Assembly: GCA_021775555.1 (NCBI GenBank)
Contig: JAJFHP010000021.1
Span: forward strand, 1 to 48,421
DNA length: 48,421 nt
Origin: Hyphomicrobiales bacterium
GTDB lineage: Bacteria > Pseudomonadota > Alphaproteobacteria > Rhizobiales > Methyloligellaceae
Reading direction: 5' to 3'
Within the stretch, counting starts at the first letter, position 1. Each line of letters starts with the position of its first letter. The position numbers and the translations under genes were made by a program. The notes under the pieces were generated by a model. The model saw only the letters and a list, made by a program, of their open reading frames with translations, made no database searches and was not told where the DNA came from. Below, piece by piece: positions 17,741-26,983 of the stretch.

Positions 17741-18457
17741 GTGAGCGTGAAGAGTGCCATGGTGCTGGCTGCCGGTCTGGGAACGCGGATGCGCCCTCTC
17801 ACGGGTGCTGTCCCCAAGCCGCTGGTGCCGCTTGCGGGCAAGCCGCTGCTCGATCATGTGCTCGACCGGCTGAGTTCGGCCGGCATTGAGAAGGCCGTGG
17901 TCAATGTGCATTACATGGCGGAACAGATCGAGGCGCATCTAAAGGATCGATCCGCGCCGCGTATTATGATCTCCGATGAACGCGATGTGCTGCTGGACAC
18001 GGGCGGCGGCGTTGCCAGGGCGCTGCCGAAGCTGGGAGAAGGACCATTCTTCATCCACAACTCAGACTCGGTCTGGATCGAAGGCGCAACGCCGTGTCTT
18101 GAACAAATGGCAGCGGCCTGGGATCCGGACATCATGGACACGTTGTTGCTGCTCGCGCCAATCACCACCACGCTTGGCTATGACGGGCGCGGTGATTTCC
18201 ATATGAATGATGCGGGTGTCGTCCGCAGACCAGACCAGGGAGAGGTTGTGCCATTCGTTTTTACCGGCGTATCGATTGCCAACGCGCGTCTCTTCGAAGA
18301 GTGCCCGGAAGGTAAATTCTCGCTCAACATCCTGTGGGACAGGGCGATTGCTTCCAGCCGTGTTCACGGCGTGTGCCATGAAGGCATCTGGATGCATGTG
18401 GGCACGCCGGAGGCCGTACGAGAGGCCGGGGAGCGGTTGCGTCATGAGCAAGGATAG
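17741..18457 (+). CDS. murU: N-acetylmuramate-1-phosphate uridylyltransferase MurU
   Basis: A 238-residue nucleotidyltransferase with the N-terminal signature LAAGLGTRMRPLT and PKPLVPLAGKPLLDH, and NSDSVW providing the metal-binding Asp. MurU makes UDP-MurNAc from MurNAc-1-phosphate, bypassing de novo synthesis and so the fosfomycin target MurA. The upstream fused AmgK supplies its substrate. Other sugar-nucleotide specificities cannot be excluded from sequence alone. It has a GTG start, and its end overlaps the addB start by 14 bp, so the operon continues without a break. Confidence 0.88.
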   Translation: MSVKSAMVLAAGLGTRMRPLTGAVPKPLVPLAGKPLLDHVLDRLSSAGIEKAVVNVHYMAEQIEAHLKDRSAPRIMISDERDVLLDTGGGVARALPKLGEGPFFIHNSDSVWIEGATPCLEQMAAAWDPDIMDTLLLLAPITTTLGYDGRGDFHMNDAGVVRRPDQGEVVPFVFTGVSIANARLFEECPEGKFSLNILWDRAIASSRVHGVCHEGIWMHVGTPEAVREAGERLRHEQG

Positions 18458-21400
18458 GACGGAGACCGCGCGGCTTTACACGGTAGCATCTGACGCTCCT
18501 TTTCTTGATACGCTGGCGAGCGCCATTCTAGGCGGAGATTTGCCGATGGCCGGTGGCGCAGTGCCCGGCAAGCTTGATCTGACCCGTTGGACCATCCTGC
18601 TTCCCACCCGCCGCGCTGCACGCGCCTTAAGCGAGGCGTTCCTGCGCATCTCTGGCGATAGCGCGATGCTACTGCCGCGTATACGTCCGCTGGGTGATGT
18701 AGACGAGGATGCACTGGCGCTCTCCCCACACCCCGATGCAGGCCATGACTCAGAGCTGGCGCTCGCGCTCCCGCCTGCCATTGGTGCAATCGAACGGCGG
18801 CTGGCACTGACGAAGCTGATCCTGAAATGGAGCAGGCTCAACGCTGAACGCGCTGCCGATGAGGGTTACCGCATGCGCGCCACGCCGGCACAGGCGTCCA
18901 GCCTGGCGGTCCAGCTCGGGGCGCTGATGGATGAACTCGATATTGAACAGGTGGATTTGGATAAACTGTCCACACTGGTGCCTGAGCGTTTTGCCGAGCA
19001 TTGGGAAAAGACCCTCGGGTTTCTTAAGATTGTCACCGAGATGTGGCCGGCCCATCTTGATGAACATGGCGTGATGTCACCCTATAAACGGCGCGACATG
19101 CTGATGGCGGCGGAAACAGCGCGCCTCATCGCCAATCCGCCGGACGCGCCGGTTGTTGCAGCCGGGTCTACCGGTACGGTTCCTGCCACGGTCGCGCTGC
19201 TGGAAGCAGTTGCGAAATTGCCCAACGGCGCGGTTGTTCTGCCGGGGCTTGATCTTGAGCTGGACGCGGACAGCTGGGCGCAAATCACTGAGCCAAATCC
19301 TCATCCAGAACATCCACAATTCGGCATGAGCCATTTTCTCACCCGGGTTGGGCTCACCCGCGCTGATGTGATGGTGCTGGGAGGGGGCGAACAAGAGGGC
19401 CGCAGGCAGCTCATCTCGCAGACCCTGCGCCCGGCGGGCACAACGCAGATGTGGCTTGGCTTTGCCCAGGTTGCTGACCGCGCCGCCATGGCGCGGGCGC
19501 TGGAGGGTGTTGCGCGGATCAATGCGCCAACCGAGCAGGATGAGGCCGAAGTGATTTCCCTCCTGCTGCGCAATGCAGCCGAGCAGCCGGGGCGAGTCGC
19601 AGCGTTGGTAACGCCGGACCGAACCCTGGCGCGCAGGGTGTCTGTGCGGCTTGAGAAGTGGGGCATGGATGTCGATGATTCCGCCGGGAAGCCACTCGAT
19701 AAATCCCCGCCCGGCAGTTTCATGGATGTGCTTGGAGAAGCGGCCGGGAGCGGCTTTGCTCCGGTGCCACTCCTTGCAGTTCTCAAGCACCCGTTAACAC
19801 GGCTCGGGCGCACGCCGGGAGATATGCGCCGTGCTGCACGGCATCTGGAACTCATCGCCTTCCGTCAGCCTGCCACGGGCAAAGGCCTGAAGGCTCACTT
19901 TGCGGCAGTAGAGCGTGTGCGCTCCCGGATCAGGGATGGCAAGCGCGTTCATCCCGCGCTCAAACGTTTGTCGCCCGAAAACTGGAAGGGCGTTGGTGAG
20001 CTGCTCGATGATCTGAAAAAGGCCATGCACCCGATCGCTGAATTTTTCGACAAGGCGGACAAGGACCATCCTGTAGGCGACCTGGTGCGTGCCCATGTGC
20101 TTGCCGGTGAAGCTTTTGCATGTGATGAGGGCGCTTCAAGCGCTGCCCTTTGGCGCGGTGAAGCCGGGGAAGCGCTGGCAGGACTGTTTGAAGCCCTGCT
20201 TGCGGCAGAGGGCGCCAATCTTGAAATTGCGCCGCGTGACTATCCTGAACTCTACAGGTCGTTTGTTGCCGGTGTGGCGGTGCGTCCGCGCACGCCAGCC
20301 CATCCACGCATCCATATCTGGGGTCCGCTCGAGGCGCGGCTGCAGCGCCCGGACATGGTGGTGCTCGGTGGCTTGAATGAAGGGATATGGCCGGCAACAC
20401 CGGATACTGATCCCTGGCTCAGCCGGCCCATGCGCGCCGAGTTGGGACTGCCAGCGCCTGAACGGCGTATCGGGCTTGCTGCCCACGACGTCGCGCAAAT
20501 GATGGGTGTAAGCGAGGTCATTCTCACACGCGCCGAAAAGGTTGGTGGCGCGCCAACCGTCCCTTCACGCTGGCTGCTGCGGCTCGACGCCGTGCTGGAA
20601 GCGCTGGATTTGAAAGATGATCTGAAGCCGAAAGAGCCGTGGCTTGCGTGGGCGCGGGCGCGTGACGCGGCAGACACAGTAGCGCCAGTTTCAGCTCCAG
20701 CTCCGTGTCCTCCTCTGGATACACGGCCCAAACGCTTGTCGGTCACGCGCATTGAAGCATGGATAGCCAATCCCTATTCCATCTTCGCGCGTGACATCCT
20801 TAAACTTCATAAGCTGGATGACCTGGCGGGTGAGCCGGGTGCAGCACTCAAGGGTACACTGGTGCATGACGCGCTGATGCGCTTCTCACAGGCGCACCCT
20901 GGCAGCCTTCCCAATGACATTGCGGCTGAACTCATGCGCCATGCCAGTGCGCTGTTTGGTGAATTTGGCGACCATGCCCGCATCGAGGCGTTCTGGCGCG
21001 GACAGTTGGGAGTGTTCGCCCGCTGGTTTGCGACCACGGAACCGGGACGGCGCGAAGGGGTCAAAGCTGTTCATGCAGAGGTTCCGGGAAAACTGGTCCT
21101 CGATGGCGTAGAGGATTTTTCCTTGTCGGCGGTGGCGGATCGTCTTGATGAGTATGAGGATGGAACGCTGGCGATCTACGACTACAAGACGGGCACTGTC
21201 CCAACCGCGAGAAATGTTGACGATATCAAAGCCCCGCAATTGTCACTCGAAGCCGTAATTGCGCAAGGAGGGGGTTTTGAAGATATCCCGGCCGCCACGG
21301 TGTCCCGCCTCGTCTATATCCGGGCACGGGGCTATGGAGAGGGCGGCGAAGAGCGCGATGCAGGTAAAAAACTTGCTCCCGATGAACTGGCAACCGACGC

Positions 21401-21551
21401 ACTGGAGCATCTGAAAAACCTGGTCACGGCCTATGCCGATGAGGCGCAACCCTATGAGGCCCTGCGGCGAGCCAGGTTCGATTATCGCTATGACGACTAT
21501 GCCCACCTGGCTCGCCTGCAGGAGTGGCAGGCTGGTGTTGAGGGGGATTAA
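18444..21551 (+). CDS. addB: Double-strand break repair protein AddB, alphaproteobacterial type
   Basis: 1035 residues. The N-terminal inactivated helicase-like part begins with LPTRRAARALSEAFL and contains VVLGGLNEGIWPATPDTDPW. The C-terminal RecB-family nuclease domain has LAIYDYKTGT, whose Asp and Lys are the catalytic pair. With AddA it forms the helicase-nuclease that resects DNA ends to a Chi-like site for RecA. The ATG at 18444 overlaps murU and fits the family N-terminus; the frame is open to 18207, but that part reads antisense-like within murU. addA follows after 4 nt. Confidence 0.95.
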   Translation: MSKDRTETARLYTVASDAPFLDTLASAILGGDLPMAGGAVPGKLDLTRWTILLPTRRAARALSEAFLRISGDSAMLLPRIRPLGDVDEDALALSPHPDAGHDSELALALPPAIGAIERRLALTKLILKWSRLNAERAADEGYRMRATPAQASSLAVQLGALMDELDIEQVDLDKLSTLVPERFAEHWEKTLGFLKIVTEMWPAHLDEHGVMSPYKRRDMLMAAETARLIANPPDAPVVAAGSTGTVPATVALLEAVAKLPNGAVVLPGLDLELDADSWAQITEPNPHPEHPQFGMSHFLTRVGLTRADVMVLGGGEQEGRRQLISQTLRPAGTTQMWLGFAQVADRAAMARALEGVARINAPTEQDEAEVISLLLRNAAEQPGRVAALVTPDRTLARRVSVRLEKWGMDVDDSAGKPLDKSPPGSFMDVLGEAAGSGFAPVPLLAVLKHPLTRLGRTPGDMRRAARHLELIAFRQPATGKGLKAHFAAVERVRSRIRDGKRVHPALKRLSPENWKGVGELLDDLKKAMHPIAEFFDKADKDHPVGDLVRAHVLAGEAFACDEGASSAALWRGEAGEALAGLFEALLAAEGANLEIAPRDYPELYRSFVAGVAVRPRTPAHPRIHIWGPLEARLQRPDMVVLGGLNEGIWPATPDTDPWLSRPMRAELGLPAPERRIGLAAHDVAQMMGVSEVILTRAEKVGGAPTVPSRWLLRLDAVLEALDLKDDLKPKEPWLAWARARDAADTVAPVSAPAPCPPLDTRPKRLSVTRIEAWIANPYSIFARDILKLHKLDDLAGEPGAALKGTLVHDALMRFSQAHPGSLPNDIAAELMRHASALFGEFGDHARIEAFWRGQLGVFARWFATTEPGRREGVKAVHAEVPGKLVLDGVEDFSLSAVADRLDEYEDGTLAIYDYKTGTVPTARNVDDIKAPQLSLEAVIAQGGGFEDIPAATVSRLVYIRARGYGEGGEERDAGKKLAPDELATDALEHLKNLVTAYADEAQPYEALRRARFDYRYDDYAHLARLQEWQAGVEGD

Positions 21552-21555
21552 ACCC

Positions 21556-24500
21556 ATGACCGTCGAGCAATTTAAACAGGACACTGATGCCAACCAGGCG
21601 CGCGCCTCAAACCCGCTCGTCTCTGCCTGGGTTTCGGCCAATGCGGGCACTGGCAAGACCACAGTTCTGGTCAACCGCGTTCTGCGCCTGCTGCTGCACT
21701 CTGACGAAGCCAGCGGCCAGCGCACCCGGTCTGAAACCATCCTGTGTCTCACTTACACCAAGGCGGCGGCTGCGGAGATGGAAAACAGGCTTTTCGATAT
21801 CCTGTCGAGCTGGTCGGTCATGGGGGAGCCTGAGCTTGCCGGGGCACTGAAGGATTTACGCGGCAGGCCGGCCAGTCCACTGGACATGACGTGCGCCCGC
21901 ACCCTGTTTGCCACCACGCTCGATACCAAAGGCGGACTGAAAATCCACACCATCCATGCCTTCTGTGAGCGGTTGTTGCACCGCTTCCCGTTGGAGGCTG
22001 GTGTGCAGGCGGATTTCAAGGTGCTGGAAGATGCTGAGCGCCGTGTTCTGCGTGATGCGGCCATTGACACGGTGCTGACAAAAGCTTGCGTCGATCAGGG
22101 CGCGCCACTTGGCCAGGCGCTTCAGGAGGTGATCGCGGCGACCGGCGAGGAACGGTTCCGCGAGATTATCGAAGTGACGCTGGGGCGCCAGGAGGAGCTG
22201 CGTCAGATGACGCGCTTTGGCGATAGTTTCGACTCCCTGGGCAAGGCAGAGCGTCATTCAGTTGCGCTGGCGCTCAATGCAGGTGCAGACAGGAGTGATG
22301 CAGAGCTTTGGCAAGAGATGGCGGATGCCCTGAGCGACACGCAGATTGATGCTGCCTTGAAGGAAATTCCAACTGACAAGATGACAGAAAAGAACCTGCT
22401 CGATGCTTTTGCAAAAGCCAGGGCCGCAACTTTTCCCGAGATGCGCGCGCAGGCGCTGTTCGAGGCTTTTCTCACACAGGCGAAACAAAGAAGAAAATCC
22501 CTTCTCACCAAGCCGGTGAAAGAAGCCTTGCCCGAACTCGTTGCGCAAATTGAAGCGGCTCAGGAGCGCTTCGTGGAACTGGCGCGAGAACAGGCCGCCC
22601 GCCACATCGCTTCGTGTACGGGGGCACTACTGACACTGGCAGATAAAATCATCGGTGAATATGAACGGCGCAAGGATGCGCGGGCGGTCCTCGACTATGA
22701 CGACCTCATTGTGAAGTCCGTGCGGCTGCTGGGATCATCTCCTGCCGCCCAGTGGGTGCTTTACAAGCTCGACTATGGCATCGACCATATCCTGGTGGAT
22801 GAGGCGCAGGACACGAGCCCGGTCCAGTGGAAAGTTATCGATGCCCTGGCAAACGAGTTCTTCTCAGGCGAGGGTGCTCAAGCCACGGCGCGCACCCTGT
22901 TCGCGGTGGGCGATGAAAAGCAGTCAATCTATTCCTTCCAGGGCGCGGACCCTGCCTCTTTCGCAGTGCAAGGCACGGTGTTTCAAAAAGCGGCTCAAGG
23001 GGCCGGGCGTCCATGGGAGCGTGTTCCGCTCACGGTATCCTTCCGCTCGACAGAGCCGGTACTGAATGCGGTTGATGACGTGTTTGCCAGGGAAGGCGCG
23101 CGTGACGGGGTGACATGGGCGGGGGTTCCGGTTGTCCACCAGGCGGTGCGCTCCGGCCAGGCAGGGCTGGTGGAGCTCTGGGAGATCGAGGAGCCTGAAG
23201 AGCAGGAAGACATTCACCCGATGCGCCCCCATTTCGAGACGCACGTGGGGGCACATGCCCGCGACCGGCTGGTTGAGCGCATCGCCAATACGATCAGGCA
23301 CTGGCTCGACAGTGGCGAAAAGCTTGAGGCGCGTAACAGGGCGGTACGGCCGGGCGACATTCTAATCCTGGTGCGCTCACGCGATGAATTTGTGAGAAAG
23401 CTCATCCGGGCGCTCAAGGGACGTGACATTCCCGTCGCCGGGGCGGACCGCATGACACTGACGGAGCAGCTGGCGGTGATGGACCTGATGGCTATCGGCG
23501 ACTTCGTGCTGATGCCCGACGACGATCTCAATCTCGCCACCATCCTCAAAAGCCCGCTGATAGGCCTTGATGACGATGATCTGTTTGCCTTGGCCTATGA
23601 CCGCCCTGGCGCACTTTGGAATTCCCTACGGGACAAGGCTGGGGCGAATGAGCGCTATGGCGGTGCGGTTGCACGTCTCAAGGACTGGCTTGCACGGGCT
23701 GACACTAAGCCGCCCTACGAATTTTTTGCCGGGCTGCTGGAAGAGGGGCAGATGAAGTTGCGCCTGGCGCTGATTGCCCGTCTTGGCGCGGATGCGGGAG
23801 ACGCCATCGACGAGTTCCTCAACATGGCGCTTGATTATGAACGCATAGCCTCCCCTTCACTGCAGGGCTTCCTCGACTGGATGCGCAAGGGAGACGCGCA
23901 GGTAAAGCGCGACATGGAACAGGGGCGCGACGAGGTGCGGATCATGACCGCCCACGGCGCCAAGGGACTGGAAGCCAATATCGTTATTCTGCCCGATACC
24001 TGTAAGGGCCCATCGAGCGGGGGCGGTTCAAAGCCGAAATTGTTGCCTCTGCCGCGCGCATCAGCGCCACCCGGCGCGCCGGATCATCTCGTGTGGGTGC
24101 CGTCGGGAACCATGCCGCTGGAGGCCATTGAGGAGGCCAGGGGCGTGATGAAGCAGGCTGAGCGCGAGGAGCACAACCGGTTGCTCTACGTGGCCATGAC
24201 GCGTGCGCGTGACCGTCTTTACGTGGCTGGATGGAGGGGCGCGAACGCACAGCCACAAGAGTGCTGGCATAACCTCGTAAGCGTGGGTCTTGAGGGATTG
24301 GCAATACCTGCAACAGGCTCGATTGGCGAGAGCGTGCTTCGTTACGAGAGTGCACAAACGGCAAACCCGAAAGATGCGGTAGAAGAGGCGGGCGGCCTGA
24401 CCGCGCCCGAAACATTGCCTGGTTGGGCGCGGACCAATGCTGCCCATGAGATGCCGGCCACATTGCCGCTCACGCCGTCTGCGATCGCGGCAGAACCCGG

Positions 24501-25086
24501 CGGGTCAGGTCTTCAGCTGTCCGAAGCCGACGTGGTTCCGCCGCTGGAGCGGGGTGATCCCGCCCGTTTCCTGCGCGGCAATATCGTTCATGCCTTGCTG
24601 GAGCATTTACCGGGCATTGCCAGTGAAAAGAGGAGCGAGAGAGCGCAAGCCTATGTTGCGGCGCGCGGAGACGCGTTTGAAACGGGCCAGCGCAAGGCGA
24701 TTGTGAATGAGACATTGGCCATTTTATCGCACGGGGAATTCGCTCCCATATTCGGACCGGACAGCCAGGCAGAGGTGCCAATTGTCGCCAGGATCAAGCG
24801 TAAGGACGGCCCGGACATCGAACTTTCCGGGCAAATTGACCGGCTTGTGGAGCTTGATGACGAAGTGTTGATTGTCGATTACAAGACCAACCGCCCGCCT
24901 CCTCAGACGCCGGAGGAGGTAGCGCCCCTGTATCGCAGGCAGCTTGCAGCCTACCGTATGGCGCTTTCCCAGGTATTTCCCGGGAAACGCATCCGCACGG
25001 CCCTTTTGTGGACAGATGTGCCGGATCTCATGCTGATGCCGGATGAATTGCTTGACGAGGCGGCGGCGATACTCACAGCCATCTAA
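21556..25086 (+). CDS. addA: Double-strand break repair helicase-nuclease AddA
   Basis: 1176 residues. The UvrD-type SF1 helicase has Walker A (SANAGTGKTTVLVNRV), motif II (ILVDEAQDTSPVQW), motif III (VGDEKQSIYSFQGADP), motif V (IMTAHGAKGLEANIV) and motif VI (RLLYVAMTRARDRLYV). The C-terminal nuclease domain has LIVDYKTNRPP. It partners AddB in break repair. Start ATG 21556 lies 4 nt after addB; the open frame extends to 21433 inside addB, but the MTVEQFKQDTDANQ start matches the family. It ends the tight run from tsaE-amgK. Confidence 0.96.
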   Translation: MTVEQFKQDTDANQARASNPLVSAWVSANAGTGKTTVLVNRVLRLLLHSDEASGQRTRSETILCLTYTKAAAAEMENRLFDILSSWSVMGEPELAGALKDLRGRPASPLDMTCARTLFATTLDTKGGLKIHTIHAFCERLLHRFPLEAGVQADFKVLEDAERRVLRDAAIDTVLTKACVDQGAPLGQALQEVIAATGEERFREIIEVTLGRQEELRQMTRFGDSFDSLGKAERHSVALALNAGADRSDAELWQEMADALSDTQIDAALKEIPTDKMTEKNLLDAFAKARAATFPEMRAQALFEAFLTQAKQRRKSLLTKPVKEALPELVAQIEAAQERFVELAREQAARHIASCTGALLTLADKIIGEYERRKDARAVLDYDDLIVKSVRLLGSSPAAQWVLYKLDYGIDHILVDEAQDTSPVQWKVIDALANEFFSGEGAQATARTLFAVGDEKQSIYSFQGADPASFAVQGTVFQKAAQGAGRPWERVPLTVSFRSTEPVLNAVDDVFAREGARDGVTWAGVPVVHQAVRSGQAGLVELWEIEEPEEQEDIHPMRPHFETHVGAHARDRLVERIANTIRHWLDSGEKLEARNRAVRPGDILILVRSRDEFVRKLIRALKGRDIPVAGADRMTLTEQLAVMDLMAIGDFVLMPDDDLNLATILKSPLIGLDDDDLFALAYDRPGALWNSLRDKAGANERYGGAVARLKDWLARADTKPPYEFFAGLLEEGQMKLRLALIARLGADAGDAIDEFLNMALDYERIASPSLQGFLDWMRKGDAQVKRDMEQGRDEVRIMTAHGAKGLEANIVILPDTCKGPSSGGGSKPKLLPLPRASAPPGAPDHLVWVPSGTMPLEAIEEARGVMKQAEREEHNRLLYVAMTRARDRLYVAGWRGANAQPQECWHNLVSVGLEGLAIPATGSIGESVLRYESAQTANPKDAVEEAGGLTAPETLPGWARTNAAHEMPATLPLTPSAIAAEPGGSGLQLSEADVVPPLERGDPARFLRGNIVHALLEHLPGIASEKRSERAQAYVAARGDAFETGQRKAIVNETLAILSHGEFAPIFGPDSQAEVPIVARIKRKDGPDIELSGQIDRLVELDDEVLIVDYKTNRPPPQTPEEVAPLYRRQLAAYRMALSQVFPGKRIRTALLWTDVPDLMLMPDELLDEAAAILTAI

Positions 25087-25131
25087 CCATCCCTATTTAT
25101 TTGTACTAATGCTTTGCTGTTTGAGGACCCC

Positions 25132-25160
25132 TTGACGCTTCGAGGTCGCGCACCTACGTT
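25132..25160 (+). promoter_or_regulatory. Putative trxA promoter
   Basis: TTGACG (25132-25137) and TACGTT (25155-25160) are separated by 17 nt, in the gap between addA and trxA. The -35 matches consensus at five of six bases; the -10 is moderate. Confidence 0.5.
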
Positions 25161-25219
25161 CCGGTCAAATTCTGACGGGACGGATTGAGTCCGGCCCTGA
25201 GATCACAGGAGATGCAAAC

Positions 25220-25543
25220 ATGTCTAGCTCAGATGTTTCCGACGATACATTCGAGGACGAAGTCCTTAAGTCATCGACCCCGGTTGTGGTCGATTTCTGG
25301 GCAGAATGGTGTGGACCTTGCAAACAAATCTCACCCGCACTCGAAGAGATCGCAGCCGAGTTGAACGGCAAGGTCAAGATTGCCAAGATCAATATTGACG
25401 AGAATCCCAGCACGCCGGGTAAATACGGCATTCGCGCGATCCCGACCCTCATCCTGTTCAAGGATGGCGAAGTGTCGTCAACACAGATGGGCGCGCATCC
25501 CAAGGGCAAGCTGATGGACTGGATTAACGATTCCATCTCCTGA
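25220..25543 (+). CDS. trxA: Thioredoxin
   Basis: A 107-residue cytosolic thioredoxin with the redox-active WCGPC at residues 30-34, [10 protein letters not shown] before it and the cis-proline loop [10 protein letters not shown]. It reduces protein disulfides and feeds ribonucleotide reductase, PAPS reductase and peroxidases. A clean AGGAGA ribosome-binding site is present. It probably has its own promoter (25132-25160) and ends at the 25573-25599 terminator. Synteny addA-trxA-folC is common in Rhizobiales. Confidence 0.97.
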   Translation: MSSSDVSDDTFEDEVLKSSTPVVVDFWAEWCGPCKQISPALEEIAAELNGKVKIAKINIDENPSTPGKYGIRAIPTLILFKDGEVSSTQMGAHPKGKLMDWINDSIS

Positions 25544-25572
25544 ACAGACTGTTCAAAGAGTTTTGAGGCAAG

Positions 25573-25599
25573 CCCCGGCGTTCACGCGCCGGGGTTTTT
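25573..25599 (+). terminator. Rho-independent terminator of trxA
   Basis: CCCCGGCG (25573-25580) pairs with CGCCGGGG (25587-25594) over a 6-nt loop and is followed by TTTTTC. It overlaps the last codons of the convergent folC, so the hairpin is partly coding on the other strand. Confidence 0.85.
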
Positions 25600-26958
25600 C
25601 TTTTCCAGCAACTCCAGCACCTGGCCCGCAAGGTAAAGCGAACCACAAATGAGGATGCGGACCGGGCCGTGCGTGCGCGCATGACTGGCTTCAAGCGCTC
25701 GAACCAGTCCTTGTTCGGCATATGTATCGAGGCCGGCGTCAACGGCAATCCGCGCCAGCTCGCCCACGTCATACGCCTTTTCTTTTCCGGCGACCGGGAT
25801 TGTGGCCGCCCATTGGGCCAGCCCGCTGAAATGCTGAAAAAACCCCGAGGCATCCTTGCCCGTCATCATGCCGCAAATGAGATGCAGAGGCACGGGCACC
25901 CGTTCCTCCATCTCCGCCATAGATTGCGCCAGGGCTTGTGCCGCGGAGGCATTATGTCCGCCGTCGAGCCAGATCTCTGACCCCTCCGCAACATGGGATT
26001 TCAGAATACTGTCCGTGATGTTCTGCAGCCGGGCTGGCCAGCGGGCCGATTTCAGCCCGGCAGAAAGCGCGTCTGAGCCAATCTTCTCACCTGCCAGCGC
26101 ATGCATGGCAGCTAGTGCTGTTCCTGCATTGTCGATCTGATGGCGCCCAGGCAGGCGCGGTAGCGGCAGGTCGAGCAGGCTGGTGTCAGTCTGGAACACG
26201 AGGCGGCCCTGCTGTTCAAAAACATCCCAGTTTTGTCCATGGACAATGAGAGGGGCGTCCAACCCATCCGCGCGGGCTTCAATGACCCGAAGGGCTTCCT
26301 GCTCCTGGCGCGCGACGATGCAGGGCACGCCGCGTTTCAGAATGCCGGATTTCTCATAGGCGATTTTCGTCAGGTCGGATCCCAGATACTTGTCATGATC
26401 AAGTGATATGGAGGTGATGATAGTAAGCGCGGGCGTGTCCACTACATTGGTGGCGTCCAGACGCCCGCCAAGACCGGTTTCCAGCAGCACATAGTCCGCC
26501 GGTGTTTCAGAAAAGGCGAGAAAAGCGGCGGCAGTTGTGATCTCGAATAAGGTTATGGGCTCGCCCGCATTGGCTTTCTCAACGCGCAGAAGATAGGCGC
26601 ATAAATCCTCTTCGGAGATTTGTTCCGCACCTCGCGGACCCGCAAGCGAGATACGCTCGTTGAAACGCACCAGGTGAGGTGAGGTGAACACATGAACTTT
26701 TTTTCCAGCCGCTTCCAGCATCGTCCTGATAAAGGCAATGGTAGATCCCTTGCCGTTGGTGCCCGCGACATGAACCACTCCCTTGAGTTGATCTTGGGGC
26801 CGGCCCAGCGCATCCAGCAGCCGCAAAACGCGGTCGAGCTCCAGGTCTATGACCTCGGGGAAGAGGTGCTCCATCCGCTCCAGTATTTCAGCACTGCTGT
26901 TGCCAGTGCGCACGGGCAGAGTGTCCCGTTGGCCGGGGGAGGGTGTGAGGGATGTCAT
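25582..26958 (-). CDS. folC: Bifunctional folylpolyglutamate/dihydrofolate synthase
   Basis: A 458-residue Mur-ligase-family enzyme joining glutamate to dihydropteroate (dihydrofolate synthase) and extending folate glutamate tails. The ATP-binding VAGTNGKGSTIAFI has its P-loop at 66-72. TSPHLVRFNERI, FEITTAAAFLAF and LETGLGGRLDATNVV are family motifs, and EIWLDGGHN begins the C-terminal domain. The start ATG 26958 is 25 nt after accD, so it is probably translated from the same mRNA; the ribosome-binding site is weak. The C-terminus overlaps the trxA terminator. Confidence 0.95.
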   Translation of the reverse strand: MTSLTPSPGQRDTLPVRTGNSSAEILERMEHLFPEVIDLELDRVLRLLDALGRPQDQLKGVVHVAGTNGKGSTIAFIRTMLEAAGKKVHVFTSPHLVRFNERISLAGPRGAEQISEEDLCAYLLRVEKANAGEPITLFEITTAAAFLAFSETPADYVLLETGLGGRLDATNVVDTPALTIITSISLDHDKYLGSDLTKIAYEKSGILKRGVPCIVARQEQEALRVIEARADGLDAPLIVHGQNWDVFEQQGRLVFQTDTSLLDLPLPRLPGRHQIDNAGTALAAMHALAGEKIGSDALSAGLKSARWPARLQNITDSILKSHVAEGSEIWLDGGHNASAAQALAQSMAEMEERVPVPLHLICGMMTGKDASGFFQHFSGLAQWAATIPVAGKEKAYDVGELARIAVDAGLDTYAEQGLVRALEASHARTHGPVRILICGSLYLAGQVLELLEKKNPGA

Positions 26959-26983
26959 GAGTGTGCGCTAACTCGGGACTGCA

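Noticed and set aside
18207-18443. N-terminal extension of addB to 18207
   Set aside because: It would lie wholly within murU in another frame and lacks AddB similarity; ATG 18444 fits the family start.
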